NCBI GenBank assembly: GCA_027946365.1
Contig: JAPEUQ010000010.1
Span: forward strand, 1 to 64,000
DNA length: 64,000 bases
DNA from: Kalmusia sp. IMI 367209
Taxonomy: Eukaryota > Ascomycota > Dothideomycetes > Pleosporales > Didymosphaeriaceae
Direction: 5' to 3'
Made by a program: the position numbers and the translations under genes. Shown here piece by piece: positions 47,403 to 59,023 of this stretch (positions are counted from its first letter, which is position 1; every line of letters starts with the position of its first letter). Under the pieces are notes generated by a model that searched no databases, was not told where the DNA came from, and saw only the letters and a list, made by a program, of their open reading frames with translations.

Positions 47403-48363
47403 CCCGTGAGGAAATCCCTGGGAGGAAATCTCGTGTCACCCCAGCAAGAGTGGTTGGAGACACTAGTCCACCTCTGCGATGTGTGCTTGTATTCCATGAG
47501 TCCATTGCTGGCAAAGCAGGGGGTATGAGCATGCTCAAAGTCAATAGACGCAGCAGGCCTAATTCTGGACCTGGTCAATCAGGCAGTTAGCAGGACATCC
47601 ATCACTCCTTCACGCCCGCATCTGCTCATCACTAAGTCGTCGCTGCTAATCCTCCAACAAATCAGTAATGTTGAGAGCGAAAATCCTTCCTCAAAGTAGC
47701 CAGCTAGTCAATCTTGGCATGCCTCAAAGCATATTTCACAATACAACAACAATGTCTATGCAGACGGCCATGAAGCAGCTACGCACGTATGTATAAGCTC
47801 GCTAAGACGGCCTGTACCTAAAAAGTGTAGTAAGATACCCTAGGATGGTGGATAATCCTTCACCCTTCCGCCGTAAATGGCAAAGTAATTCTGCGTGGTA
47901 GGAGCAACTCCCATAATTGGATTTTGTATGATTTTCTTAGCTTTCCATGCATACATTAGCATCATAACAGCAGCAAGATAGGGAAAGAGTCCAACGCAGC
48001 GCCGGCTAGATCAGCCTCCAAAATCTACGCTCATTCCTGTCGATGAAAATCTCATGGCGACTACTCCTAGGAGACCTGTCTAGCTTCACGGGACATGACT
48101 CAATGCGGCCCTCTAATATAGCCTCGTACAAGGTGGTATCATAGCCACGCTGGTGGTGGACATCTCGGACAGAAAGGACTTCAGTAGAAAAGGATGCGCT
48201 AGTATCGCAGTATCCCTGGGTATAAGTCTGGATGGATCGCAGAATTGTGACACGTTCAACAGTCTCACAACAGTGGCGAGGACAACTCGTATAAATGTGT
48301 CCGCGCGTGCAGTTCGTAATACCTCGTGATCAGTCCTCTCAGCTTGTTTTCATATCGCTCCAA
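47403..48363. other. intergenic, no gene seen
   Basis: About 960 bp between ECT1 and the CVNH gene. A TATA-like tataaat lies at 48290, some 70 bp before the CVNH ATG, and may be its core promoter. Confidence 0.55.
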
Positions 48364-48863
48364 ATGCAGCTGACCGCCATTCTTGTCGTCGCTTTCACTA
48401 CCCTCGAATCCTGCGGTGGGTACTTGGGTTCCTGCAAGGACTGTGCCACCTACGATATAACCCAGGACAGGTACCCAAGGTCGCTTCCTCAGTTGCAGCT
48501 GTCAAGCCACGGGCAAGTCGTGGCATATCTCCTATGCCGACCTGAACGCGAAGCTTGGGAACGCCAATGGACAGCTTGTATGGAACAGGTATGGACGTTT
48601 CAACCTGAAAATGGTCATATACGGCTGACTCATTGGAACGCAAGCGGCAATTCCTGATCGTGCTGGGACCATGGAATGTAGTACACGATCAACCCCGGGA
48701 GATACTATTCGACTTGCAGCACGGGAGGAGCGGGCTCGCCATCTGAACGGTCATACATCGAGCTCAGTGAGTCACGACATGCTTTTCTATTGTGACATAC
48801 ACTGAAGTATTGTTCACAGACGACCATATTACCAATTGTGATAGTCAGCTTATCCTAGATTAA
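48364..48863 (+). CDS. secreted cyanovirin-N (CVNH) family protein
   Basis: Proposed exons 48364-48415, 48471-48613, 48682-48766 and 48820-48863 join in frame to 107 aa. The first exon is a signal peptide (MQLTAILVVAFTTLESC). The CVNH fold shows its two repeats: GRFLSCSCQATGKSWHISYA followed by DLNAKLGNANGQLVWNRYG, and YYSTCSTGGAGSPSERSYI followed by ELNDHITNCDSQL. The paired LNxxxxNxxGxL patterns are the family signature. CVNH proteins are small lectins binding mannose-type glycans. Filamentous fungi carry them in several architectures. The second donor (gtcata) is non-consensus, so that junction is less sure. Longer ORFs in other frames here are shadows. Confidence 0.75.
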
Positions 48864-48959
48864 GCTACAGGAATAGTTCGCGTGATGATTGTTGATGGTG
48901 GGAATAGGGAATCATCGGGGTACAATGCTAATGATCTTCGTATACGTATGATTAAGTAC

Positions 48960-50225
48960 CTACGCATGAGGCCAAAAGGCTGACCAGTCTACGTCTCGAT
49001 ACGCCGCTTGTGGTAGACTTCTAAACACACTGAACAACTCGACAAATATAACCATCCTCGCCAAAATATATGCTACGTATGCACAATTCACAAGTAATGC
49101 AAATGCCCATTCCCTAATCCACATTTTTTGTCGTGCATCACGAACACATATCCAGAGAAGATTGAAACTAAAGTCAAACCACGGTCTTGTTGAAAGAACC
49201 GGTACGAAACCTCCAACAGCCATAAAAATCACAAGTGTAAGGCTACTGATGCGCCAGAGGAGGAGTTCCATGAAAGTCGGAAAATCGAAGTTCCAGCCAG
49301 CACAATGAACACCTGCATGCCCTATAGATATGACCCATATAAACATAGCTTCTTTCCCGCTTGGAGGAGGCGGCGAGTAATCATTCGGGATTCGCTCGAG
49401 TGGTCTTATTTCAAGACCTCCAAAGTGAAGAAGACTGGGTCGTCGTTTCCAACCATCCCAGGCCGGCTTCTCGACGAAGTCCATGGGCGTGTCAACGTAA
49501 GGGTTCATAGCAGCAGATCCGGCTGCTCGTAGGAGCTCTCCGATCTCCCAGTCGACGCTCAGCGTTACTGCTGATTCAACATTCTGAGGCTTTTTAGCCC
49601 AAAAAAGCATTGTAGCTAATGTTGGCACTATAAAGGCTACGGTGAAGAGTTCAATAGGTGTTATGGGGAGTTTTTGTATAGCTCGGGCAATAGTAGTACA
49701 TAATAGCCATCCCGTTTGAATGAAGGCCACGTATTTTGCGAATAAATCAGCCTTGCTACGATCCCAGATGTTCTTCTCCGAGATATCCGGAATCCTGAGG
49801 CGGCCGTGCGATACGAGGTAGAATAGCGATGTTGCATTGACAGGGAACGGTGGAAAGTTCCGTGTTTCTAGCATAAAACCGCCGGCATTTGCATAGAAGG
49901 CATGGACTATAGTCCACTCTTGAAGGCCTAGATTCTTCATCTGACGAACGGAAATTTTGGCTGCGTTCCACTGCATGACGGAGAAAAGCGTTAACAGCTC
50001 TGGTGCGGCTACTGCTAGAGTTGCCCACCGCGCCTTGCGCCAGAATATTGACCAAAACCCTTCCTCGTGACTTGGAAGGTTGTGATGAAGGACATTCCAA
50101 ACGCACACGGAGAGGACAAGTAGACATGACCATACAATTTCGAGTGTCCCGCGGGCGTTTACTCCAGAGACAAACCCTACACGAGGCTCAATGGCAAGTG
50201 AAGATGTGTTATTCACGGAAGACAT
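48960..50225 (-). CDS. multipass membrane protein of unknown function
   Basis: Single exon, 421 aa, ATG at 50225. It begins with a Ser/Asn-rich stretch, then GFVSGVNARGTLEIVWSCL, a motif I associate with a large family of uncharacterised fungal membrane proteins. Hydrophobic segments include EIVWSCLLVLSVCVWNVL, WATLAVAAPELLTLFSVMQW, PIELFTVAFIVPTLATMLFW, LTLVIFMAVGGFVPVL and ALLVNCAYVAYILARMVIFV. No catalytic motif is evident. It is convergent with the CVNH gene (96 bp between stops). Function unknown. Confidence 0.8.
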   Translation of the reverse strand: MSSVNNTSSLAIEPRVGFVSGVNARGTLEIVWSCLLVLSVCVWNVLHHNLPSHEEGFWSIFWRKARWATLAVAAPELLTLFSVMQWNAAKISVRQMKNLGLQEWTIVHAFYANAGGFMLETRNFPPFPVNATSLFYLVSHGRLRIPDISEKNIWDRSKADLFAKYVAFIQTGWLLCTTIARAIQKLPITPIELFTVAFIVPTLATMLFWAKKPQNVESAVTLSVDWEIGELLRAAGSAAMNPYVDTPMDFVEKPAWDGWKRRPSLLHFGGLEIRPLERIPNDYSPPPPSGKEAMFIWVISIGHAGVHCAGWNFDFPTFMELLLWRISSLTLVIFMAVGGFVPVLSTRPWFDFSFNLLWICVRDARQKMWIREWAFALLVNCAYVAYILARMVIFVELFSVFRSLPQAAYRDVDWSAFWPHA

Positions 50226-50793
50226 CGGTAGGGCTAGTGTTTTCTATCCATATCGTGAGACAAAATCCATCTCATTACATCAAATGTATAAGAACTTACC
50301 AAGTTTGTGCAGGAAAGCATGCTGAATTTGAGCCACAGGAATCTCGTTCGGCTTTCTAACATGAAGCTTCTCTGCGAAGTGGTTCAAACAGCTAGATGGT
50401 GAGCTTTGTAAGGAAGGGTGGCTATGTGCCAGTCGTAGCTTGATTATCTTCGACTAGATATGTAAGCCAACGTAAGAACAAGGGCAAAATTTCCGTTACA
50501 GTCATAGTTTAATAGTATTTTGCACTTTGAGCTTATGAGAAATCCCTAATTGGGGTCTAGGCTTTATTGTGATCGTAGTTCGATCTTCTTGTTGCAGCCT
50601 CGTGCAACTAGAGTAGCTAGTAATGATCATTCAAACATCTCTCGGTAGTGGCGGTGGTAACACTGCAGCTGCACAATGGTCACAAAATAACTAAATGGAA
50701 TCAGATGTGTTGTTATAATAGTTTACGGCGTTCGTGTTATAGACACACAGTTGAACACGACCGGATCTGGTGAGTTTAGACGAATGTGGAACC
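50226..50793. other. intergenic, no gene seen
   Basis: About 570 bp between the unknown membrane protein start and the ERG1 stop. No supported feature. Confidence 0.6.
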
Positions 50794-52340
50794 TCACAAT
50801 TCGCTCAGAATGAAAGGCAAGATAACGCTGACAGCAGCGCCAAAGACATGGGCGCACTTGACCACAGACACGGGTAGCATCCACAGGGGTGACTCTTGAA
50901 TGAGTAGCCACATGCTGTAGATGGCGATGGCAAAGAAGTGACGAATCAAAAGCAACCGGCTGTGATAGATACCACCCATTAGCCCCGAAGGCTCCTCAAC
51001 GTACTTGCCTCCGTACTGAATATAGCGGATAAAGCCACGTTGTATGACTTCAAGCTGGGGGTCTGGAACAGAATTAGTGCTACGTCTCTAGTTTGCATAT
51101 AGATCCAATGCAACCGGGTTGAACTTACCAGTAGCGACGAACAGAGCGTAGAGTGCTTGAGCGAGGATGTTCAAAGAGCTGCTGTACACTCTGCGCTTCC
51201 GGTGGAAACCCTGTAGCCTCCTGTGCATCGAATCAATATTGTTGAGATCAAGCGTAGAAGGAGCCAGGAGGTCGCGCAAGAGGACAACATCGTTGAGGGC
51301 GACTGTCATTCCGCTACCCGTCAAAGGATGCCGAATATTACACGCATCTCCGATCGCTATGACACCTGGCGTTTTATTGATTTGGGCTGGTAGCCACTCG
51401 TTTGGCATGCTCCGTAGTCGTCCGGATGTCAAAGCTCTCAAGGTCTTGAATCGAAAGGCTTCTGGGAGCGTGGGTACAACGATGTCTCTAACATAAGTTC
51501 GAATATCGCCCATTTGTGGGACTATCGCATGGACAGAGTTTGGAATATCAATAAGAATGCGAGTACTACGGGCACTGATTTGATAGATCAGAATTGGAGG
51601 CCCGTTTCCAATCGAACCATAAGCAAGTCCATGATGGGGAAGTTTCACATCCTTCAATTCCAGGCTCCAGAATCTTGATTTTGCCAAAGCCCTCCTCTCC
51701 CATAGTTGAGGTCGGAGATTAGAGCTCGCACCGTCCGCTACGACGGTTAGGTTGGAGTAGTACTGTTATTTGATCAGTAAAACAATCCTCACGCGTATAG
51801 ACATCGCGAACTCACGACCTTGCTATATTTTCCCTTTTTGATGCAATCTACACCAATTACTCTACCGGTCTGCTTATCCGTGACTATCGTAGTTGCGGTC
51901 GTCTCAATAGTTGTGACTCTTGTTTCGCTCTGCGCAAGCTCTCGAAGTCGAGAGAGGAATCTCCCGTGGTGGAAGCTTCGTCCTTCTGGCCTAGTATAAT
52001 GGTCTTCCGTACCAGAGGAGCGTCTATGGTACGGAGAACTTTTCTTCTTGCGATAATACTGGCTCAGAGATGGGTAATAAAACGTCACCTCTTCGTTTTT
52101 CCAGTAGATGTGATACCCCCGCACCGGAATAGCCTCAATATCTTCCACGGCTGATGCGAGCCCAAGCTTTTCGAGTGCAATCATTCCGCCCGGCTGAAGA
52201 AGCTCTCCGACAATGCGATCAGGTTCTTTCAGGCTGCGTTCAAGAAGGAGTACCTCATACCCTTGTCGCGCCAAAGTGGTAGCTGCAGCAGAGCCGGCGA
52301 TACCAGCACCGACAATGATAATGTCGTAATGTTTGCCCAT
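50794..52340 (-). CDS. ERG1: squalene epoxidase
   Basis: Three exons (52340-51816, 51762-51129, 51062-50794) with 53- and 66-bp introns give 475 aa, normal for the family. The N-terminal FAD-binding dinucleotide motif is DIIIVGAGIAGSAAATTLA, with LERSLKEPDRIVGELLQPGG directly after. VVADGASSNLR is the conserved DG motif. GDACNIRHPLTGSGMTVALN is the second FAD motif, and NDVVLLRDLL follows. The C-terminus has hydrophobic membrane segments (LLIRHFFAIAIYSMWLLI, VFGAAVSVILPFIL). The enzyme makes 2,3-oxidosqualene in the ER, the oxygen-requiring step before sterols and triterpenoids and the target of allylamine antifungals. Whether this is the only ERG1 copy in the genome cannot be told here. Confidence 0.95.
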
Positions 52341-54510
52341 GACTTGAGAAGAGACTCCCTGGTGGCATTGGAGCTACAATGTTGTCGTTTGTTCTGAAAT
52401 GGGGGCAATGGCTCGTCAGTCGAAAGTTTGACACACTTGAATCTAGGGCTAGCGCGTGGCTGGTTGTGTCACCATGTCGACACGCTTACCACCCTGTATT
52501 TCAGAAAGAGACGGTTGAGTACTCATTTCACAAGGTGGCTAGTCCGTTTGCGAGGGTTCAGTTCAAAGCCTTCTTCAACGTCGGTAATGCACTGTAGTAC
52601 CATTTTCAGCATCATGTTCGGCTATCTGTTAAGTTGACTAGTGACTATCACCTCTAGAAGTGCACTAATTGTCATTAAACAATTTTTTTTGGTGTCTTCC
52701 TACTCAGGTCAAGGAGTCAATGTAGCTGTCATAAGATGAATTCTCCAATCTAAGACAAACTTCCTTCGCAACACTATTTGATCGATTTTCGGTCTTTAAC
52801 CTTGCTAAGTTACGACTGAGGGCCATCCCGTCATACAATAGAAAAATAAAAGCTACTAGTTCTTCATAATCATGATCAAATTATGCTCATTGATGAAGGC
52901 AACTTTAACTCCGCCGCTATTTAGCGGTAGATAGCTTATTCACTGAGGGCCAACATGTAAGCATCGCGTGGCCTGATTGGCATACCGGAAGACAAGGCTA
53001 CTTTTAGGTCATTTTATATTGTATTAGAGCTGGAGATAAGAGCCCTGTTGTGCTGAGTGGTCTGTTATTCATAAACAGCCATGTCTGGACTGGGAAAGAT
53101 GCAGCTACAGCACGTCGTTTCAGTTTACGATATCCTAGCTGATTTGTTTGTTGATTCGACCTACTTGCATGGTAGTGCTTCAATTGATATCCTCTCAGTT
53201 TCATCGTTCACATCGTGTGAAGTCGCGCATGTGGGACCGCTCCTTCTTCCGCTTTCTAAAGCCTTGGCAAAATAGCGCCTGCTCTTTTGACGTCGACCTT
53301 GCTGCATACTCTTTGACTAACATACATCCCGAAGGCTCATACATATCCGAAATGATGCTGGCGAGGAAGGCGAAACTAGAATAAGTCGTTTTTTGGTGTG
53401 CGCTCTTGACATGCATGCGGAATCGCCGAATAAGCTTAATACACACTACACTAATCGATTTCATTGTTGAATTTTATATCAATTACCTTTTTACCATTTT
53501 TCTCTTTGGCAATATTGGCAAATATCTCAGTAGCAATATGGATAAAGTTTCTGATGATTAGTACTACTTCATAGCTGTCAAGGCATAACTTTTCGCCAAT
53601 CGTCTAAGTACCACTGAGCTCCTACGTTAAGCCTACGACGTGGTCAATATGGTCCATGGAGCTCGAATTCGACCGCATGACTTCTACAACATAGGCCCCT
53701 ACGCATTCAATCAAATCCTGGCAGACGAGGTAATCCTGCAACGTATAGTTGACTACTATTGTGAGCGCGGTATTATGGGCAAACGTTGAGGAATGCGTGG
53801 AGATTGGACTGGAATTTCTTGGGATATCTCACCCGCAGAGTTATGCACATATATCGAGAAGGGCCGTGTCAGGTGAACTACCATATGGCTAATTCGATTG
53901 CGTCTCTACTTGAGAGGAGTTGATGCTGTCAAGAGAATGAGGAATTCGATGATTGTAGGCTTGACCACGTAGAGTGGAATAAGAAGAAAGCTTCTAGTCC
54001 TTTCGCTAAGTGCAGCTAGGCGGATTTCCAGCTCGATGTAGGCTTGTACGCAGATTCAAGCCGCCACCCACAGTACAAGAATGCAAATTTGCACGCTCAT
54101 TGTGGGCCGAGTTATGCCAGAACACTGAGTACACCCACGGGGTATTCTGAGACTTTCATACTGGTTGAAGCTGGCATCAAAAGCGCTTTTCGCGATTAGT
54201 ATATGTTACCCGCAAACTGCTTAGGTGCAAACAACCACCTCGCAGGACAGTAGCAATGTCAACGACAAATCAACGACATCAATTGAAATGATAGATTCGT
54301 TTCTCGTGAGCTTGAGCACTTCAAGCAGCATATCCGCGTTTCTACAGACCCAGCCAAAGAGAATTGAAATGAAATGGATTACAACCATACATGCGCATTC
54401 GCTCGATACTGTTAACTCAATAAATAATGTCCGATGCGTGCTATTGCTGACAGGGGTGCCGTGCAGCAGTGCCTACGCACAGACCCCAACGAAGAAAGTT
54501 ACGCGCACGC
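52341..54510. other. long intergenic region, no gene seen
   Basis: About 2.2 kb, somewhat AT-richer than the flanks. Short ORFs near 52379-52637 and 53004-53464 overlap on both strands without motifs. A relic of an older gene between 53640 and 54200 is possible but not readable. Confidence 0.5.
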
Positions 54511-55369
54511 TTAAGCAGGGCTGCCTTTAGGGCCGAGAACATCGTCGACCAAGTCGGCCCAAATGGTGCGCGCCATGGAAGCGGTCTCCTCAACGGGACG
54601 AGTAAGCTTACTCGCGACCTGGAAGGCCATTCCTTGGAAGTCAATCGTATTGTTGTCGTGCACTTCGGACATGGCGGCCGGGGCGTGGACATGTGCGGAA
54701 ACCGTGTGGATCATAGGAAGCATGACCTGACCTACGTCAACATTGATCACTCTATGCATAGCTTTTCCCAAGTATATGCTTACCTCCTCCTCGGCCTCTG
54801 CAGCAGCGACAGCAGCCGCGAATGTGTATTCCGGATTCGGGGTGCTGGTGGTGGGGAGGATGGGCACCCGGATGCCTACGGGACCCTTCCCGAGATCAGG
54901 GTCGAAGTCGGGAATGAATGCGAAATCGATTGTGGAGCTATCATTCGGAGCCTTGAGCTCGCGGCTTGTGTTAAAATGTCGGAAGGAATGCCCAGTGATG
55001 GGAGCGCCGATAAGCGGTCGCTTTGAGTCCGGAACAACGGCGGTGCTGAAGGCGCGCGCGTTCGTGAGTTCGTGTGCGGACAGAAGAGAAATGAGCTGAC
55101 AAGAAATCCACGTCAGAAAAGTTCTTTAAAAGATGGGTTTCGGTGCCCATTGAGCAACGTACCTCTTCCTTTGAGCCAGTAGTGGGAAGCTTGAGCTTCT
55201 GGCACTCATAGCGTAAGCCAGCCAGGCTCTGGGGAAGGTTCATGGCTGGGCGCTCTGAAGTGAGAAGACTAGAGAAGGTCGCAGGACCCGTCATGTGGAG
55301 GCCACGGGTCTGCTTGCTGCCAGCAGCAACAGCCTTGAGGGCGCGAGATGAGGCGCGAGAGGCTTGCAT
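54511..55369 (-). CDS. mitochondrial SAP-domain protein, AIM34-like
   Basis: Three exons (55369-55163, 55095-54784, 54726-54511) with introns of 67 and 57 bp give 244 aa. The first 45 residues are rich in Ser, Ala, Arg and Lys (MQASRASSRALKAVAAGSK), typical of a mitochondrial presequence. Next comes a SAP motif: SLAGLRYECQKLKLPTTG, then SKEELISLLSAHE split by intron 1. The rest has RPLIGAPITGHSFRHFNTSR, an acidic stretch (FIPDFDPDLGKGP) and an Ala/Glu helix (FAAAVAAAEAEEE). The order presequence, SAP, unknown C-terminal domain suits the fungal AIM34 group of mitochondrial proteins of unclear role. The family match is from memory of layout only. Confidence 0.7.
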
Positions 55370-56509
55370 GGTTGAAGTCGTTGAGAAAGGTGAGGCAGAG
55401 CAAACAGTGCAAAAGAGAAGGCGATTTAAGCGCGATTAGTACGAGATTAAATAAGTGATAACGAGGTATGGAAGTTTGGACAAGCTTGGGATGGGTAGTG
55501 CCCGGAGTCCGCAGTGACTGATAGCGAGGAATGTGGATGGTGGAGAGAACCGTAGCTCGACGGTCGGATATGTGAGGCAGAGTCCGGGAGGCGGTCAAGG
55601 CTGTCAACTTTTACAGAGAATCTGTGCGGTGAGGCGCGGCATGCACAATCCCAAGCCGTTCACAAAGCCACGCAGACGATTGGGAGCGAAAGGGGCTGGC
55701 TGCTGTGTCGTGCAGTTCAACCATTACAGGGCGGCCAGAGCATGGCGTTGCGGGAGCTCGGACAGTCCCAACCACGGCTCAGCTAGGCACGATCGGGCTT
55801 ACGGCGCCCTTGTGCACGAATCTCACAAACGCTTCCCCGCACTTGCGAGACACTGCATGACTGCGTAAAGTGCAGCAAAGATAGCTCCCGACTTGTTTTC
55901 GTGTCTGTCGCGATGCCCGCGTGAGCATACGATGGGACGAATACCGTGACGGACAGTAGAGTGCGGACTTCGGTGGAGTGATGAACACTCGACCTGGTGT
56001 CCCCTCAAAGTCGGTGTGCCACACACGGAAGCGCCCATGTACATCCGCATGGGCCCAGCTCTTCCTCATCAGACTTAGCCGCGTGGGAGCGACATCGGAA
56101 AGCAAAGGCCGTGCGTCTTGTGCCTGATCGTCGGCTCTCCGCCCAGGCCAGCCGGTGCATAAGCGACGCGAAGCTTCCAGCAATTGGTGTGTGGGAGGTG
56201 AAGTCCGAAAACATGACCGGAGAATTTATGACAACCACGACAGTGGCCTGGCACGTCAGAAGTTGTTGTTGGCATTGATTTATGGGGAGTGCGTGGTTGG
56301 AAGGGTTCAACAGGGGGAAGGCTCCGCGCCGTTCGCTGTGGCTATTCGTAAGCGACTTAGGTTCGCAAGTTTCTCTGAAAATGGTCAAGTGTGCTTGATT
56401 TTGTGGCACCGACACAGTGCATTCCGAAATGTTGCACGCTTCCAATATTGTAACAACAGATATACAATTTATGCAGAAAATTCGCATCAAACATCTGAGA
56501 AACTTGATC
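55370..56509. other. intergenic, no gene seen
   Basis: About 1.1 kb with overlapping ORFs on both strands (for example 55779-56183 and 56005-56490 minus). None carries a motif or favoured codon use. Confidence 0.5.
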
Positions 56510-56611
56510 GGCTCAATGGTCTAGTGGTATGATTGTCGCTTCGGGATTTATCGCCTGGATTCGTTAGAATCTATATGTGACAGGCCCCGGGTTCGAATCC
56601 CGGTTGAGCCC
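56510..56611 (+). tRNA. tRNA-Pro (CGG) with a 30-nt intron
   Basis: The acceptor strands are GGCTCAA (56510-56516) and TTGAGCC (56604-56610), with C as discriminator base. The D arm carries TAGTGGTATGAT (A box). The anticodon stem is GTCGC/GTGAC around the loop TTCGGG-T, giving anticodon CGG. The intron 56546-56575 sits one base 3' of the anticodon, the canonical nuclear position. The T arm has GGGTTCGAATCCC (B box). A T4 run at 56622-56625 would terminate RNA polymerase III. Confidence 0.93.
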
Positions 56612-57417
56612 CTCTCTTCTCTTTTGCTCGCACGCTTTCATTTTTGTACTGGCTGGTTGAACTTTTCTTTTGAAGGTTCATATGACTGCACCTCTTGATT
56701 TTCATCTCACGTTGGAGCCAAAACACATGCTCATCCAACCTTTGCTCCGGTCAAATATTCGTTGCCATACGATTCCTTTCCACTAGGTTGTTACTCATAG
56801 ATACCTTTTACCACAGTTGAAAATAGCTTTTTTGCTATATATTTTGTGTGCATACCATCACAAGAATTAAGCCAAGAATCGGCGTCCTCAACGGAAGCAT
56901 GGTTCTTCTCTGCAATACATCGTCGGGGGAAATATGCTATAGACTTCAAAAATATGAGAATAGCTCGTAAACATCTGAAGGGACTCTGCTGCATGGAGCG
57001 GATAGTCGAATGAATCTCACGTGCGGCAAATCGTTGACTGATTGAGAGATGGGAAGAAACCCTGGAGGATTGGCAGTTTATTACACTGTCTCGTGTTCGT
57101 TCCGATACTCTTCGTATGTATCTTACCCCACAGTGACACATGCGTCCATGTGTCTGTGATTTTGATCTGGAATCGACAGCGAGGAGGGGTAATGTCTGAA
57201 GATTTGCCCTGCCATAATCAGATGAGATGACCTGCGGTATCCTGAGCCTAGAGAATAATCTACATGTCTTCAAAAGTAGGCGATGGATATACTAGACAAA
57301 GGAGCCCGATGAAGTTAGACTCAAACAAAATCAACAAAGCTAACCCCTCTAGGTAAAAACTCACGCGCCCCTTCTCCATCCTCTTCACGTCGTGTATCGA
57401 CCCACAACGGCGCTCGC
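56612..57417. other. intergenic, no gene seen
   Basis: About 800 bp between the tRNA and the SET-domain gene. An overlapping 160-codon frame on the minus strand (56791-57273) lacks motifs. Confidence 0.5.
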
Positions 57418-58680
57418 ATGCTTTATGAGGTCCGGGTCGCTGCCAATAAGGGCCTTGGACTCTTTGCTATACAATCGATACCGCGTGGGACGCGCATTCT
57501 CGCTGAGGGACCACTTATCGCTCTTCGACAGGGACAGCGGCCGAGCGACATCCTGAGCCATGCAAGACAGCTGGACAAGAACGATAGAGAACAACTACTA
57601 GCTCTAAGTTGGCATCCTGGAAGTGGTGTCAAGAGGATAGGAAGATGGGGCGAGGCCCTGGGTTGGGCTGTGAGAGATCGATACAGGATCGAGGCTAGGA
57701 TTGCACAGGAAGGAGATGATAAGAGTAACGAGAAGATATCGTCGATATTTCCTGGACGAATACGTGAGATCTCCAAAGAGCTGAACGAGGCTGTCCAGAT
57801 CTTGAGTATCTTCCGAAGCAACTCGTTCAACCTGATGTCGTCAGCAATTTCTGTTCCGGCAATGAACTCTGCCATTGCTATTTCCAAACCAGCCACAGCA
57901 GATCCTCCATATTCACCACCATACGAACTTGCCCTGTTTCCAGCAATCGCACGTATCAACCATTCGTGTATTCCCAATGCGCAAGCCAATTACCATCCTC
58001 ACCAGCAGACATTCAATGTCTACTCCACGAGGGACATCGTGGCAGGTGAAGAAGTTAGTATCAATTACCTTCCTGAACACGGACAGTTACGGGACCGGCG
58101 CATCGCTGCATTGGAAGAGGGATATGGGTTCACCTGCAACTGCCCTGCATGCGATCTCGACACAGAAAAAGGGCAACAAGGAGAAAGAAATAGAAAACAG
58201 ATGCAGGATAGGCTGAAGCAGACGAGAGCGCTTTTCGCAGACAACGGAGATGCAACAGAAACCGCCGACGTAGGATACGGTGCAGATGGTATGCCAGAAA
58301 CGTCTCCTAGGATCAAGTCTCAGGAGGAACAACAAAGAATAGATGCCCTAAAACAGCTGCCGGAGAACGAACTGCAGGACTGGCTCTGCATTTGCGAAAT
58401 TGAAATCCTCAGTTCGATGCTCGATATGTACAGGAACGAAGGCATTGTAGGGCGCGAAGTGGCGAGTATGCATTACCACATCGCGCAACTGCAATGGAGA
58501 AGTGGCCATCATGAGAACGCCATATCCAATGCAGAGGCTGGAATGAGGCTCGAAGAGGATTGTTTAGGCGTGGATCACCCTGAGTATCTTGAAGCACGGG
58601 CTTTCGTTAAGCGTCTCAAGGAGAGTGATCATGTCCGTTCGCAGACGACACAATTGATTAGATCGGATCACTGTGAGTGA
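57418..58680 (+). CDS. SET-domain protein (putative lysine methyltransferase)
   Basis: Single exon, 420 aa. The SET domain is split as in SMYD/SET5-like proteins. The N-terminal part (KGLGLFAIQSIPRGTRILAE) holds the G-x-G SAM-binding motif. An insert of about 110 residues follows. The catalytic half has FPAIARINHSCIPNAQANY (NHSCxPN), VYSTRDIVAGEEVSINY (GEEVxxxY) and a Cys-rich post-SET segment (YGFTCNCPACD). A helical C-terminal tail (RSGHHENAISNAEAGMRLEE) resembles the TPR-like end of this group. It probably methylates lysines on histones or other proteins. Substrate not deducible. No MYND finger is visible. Confidence 0.9.
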   Translation: MLYEVRVAANKGLGLFAIQSIPRGTRILAEGPLIALRQGQRPSDILSHARQLDKNDREQLLALSWHPGSGVKRIGRWGEALGWAVRDRYRIEARIAQEGDDKSNEKISSIFPGRIREISKELNEAVQILSIFRSNSFNLMSSAISVPAMNSAIAISKPATADPPYSPPYELALFPAIARINHSCIPNAQANYHPHQQTFNVYSTRDIVAGEEVSINYLPEHGQLRDRRIAALEEGYGFTCNCPACDLDTEKGQQGERNRKQMQDRLKQTRALFADNGDATETADVGYGADGMPETSPRIKSQEEQQRIDALKQLPENELQDWLCICEIEILSSMLDMYRNEGIVGREVASMHYHIAQLQWRSGHHENAISNAEAGMRLEEDCLGVDHPEYLEARAFVKRLKESDHVRSQTTQLIRSDHCE

Positions 58681-59023
58681 AGTGATAAATTAGACTGGAA
58701 GATCGATATCTGCATAGAATAGCTTGGTGCAACACGCCTAATACAAAACGAATATTGAGTTTTGTGTCCGGTATCTGTACTCACCATGGGATGAAAAGTC
58801 TCAATGCGGTAGGTGAACATCATGTTAGCCTTGAGTTGAGCAAGAATGTCAAGAATTCCCGAAACATTCCGTCGCTGTTTGTCCATTTCATGCCCCACCA
58901 GGTCAAGCTTCTCCGAGCCTCGGCCGCGCTAGTTCCCCCGACGCGACCCCTCCCATTCACATCAACAATGCAGATCTAGTTCCTTACAACAACAATTTAA
59001 CACCACCAAAACCACAGCACAGC
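58681..59023. other. intergenic, no gene seen
   Basis: About 340 bp between the SET gene and the rhodanese gene. Confidence 0.6.

Noticed and set aside
38331..52340. Terpenoid biosynthetic cluster (MBOAT plus ERG1)
   Set aside because: The genes between are housekeeping (NAA10, ECT1), and no terpene cyclase, P450 or prenyltransferase is present.
55779..56490. Overlapping minus-strand frames of 134 and 161 codons
   Set aside because: They overlap each other and plus-strand frames, with no conserved feature.
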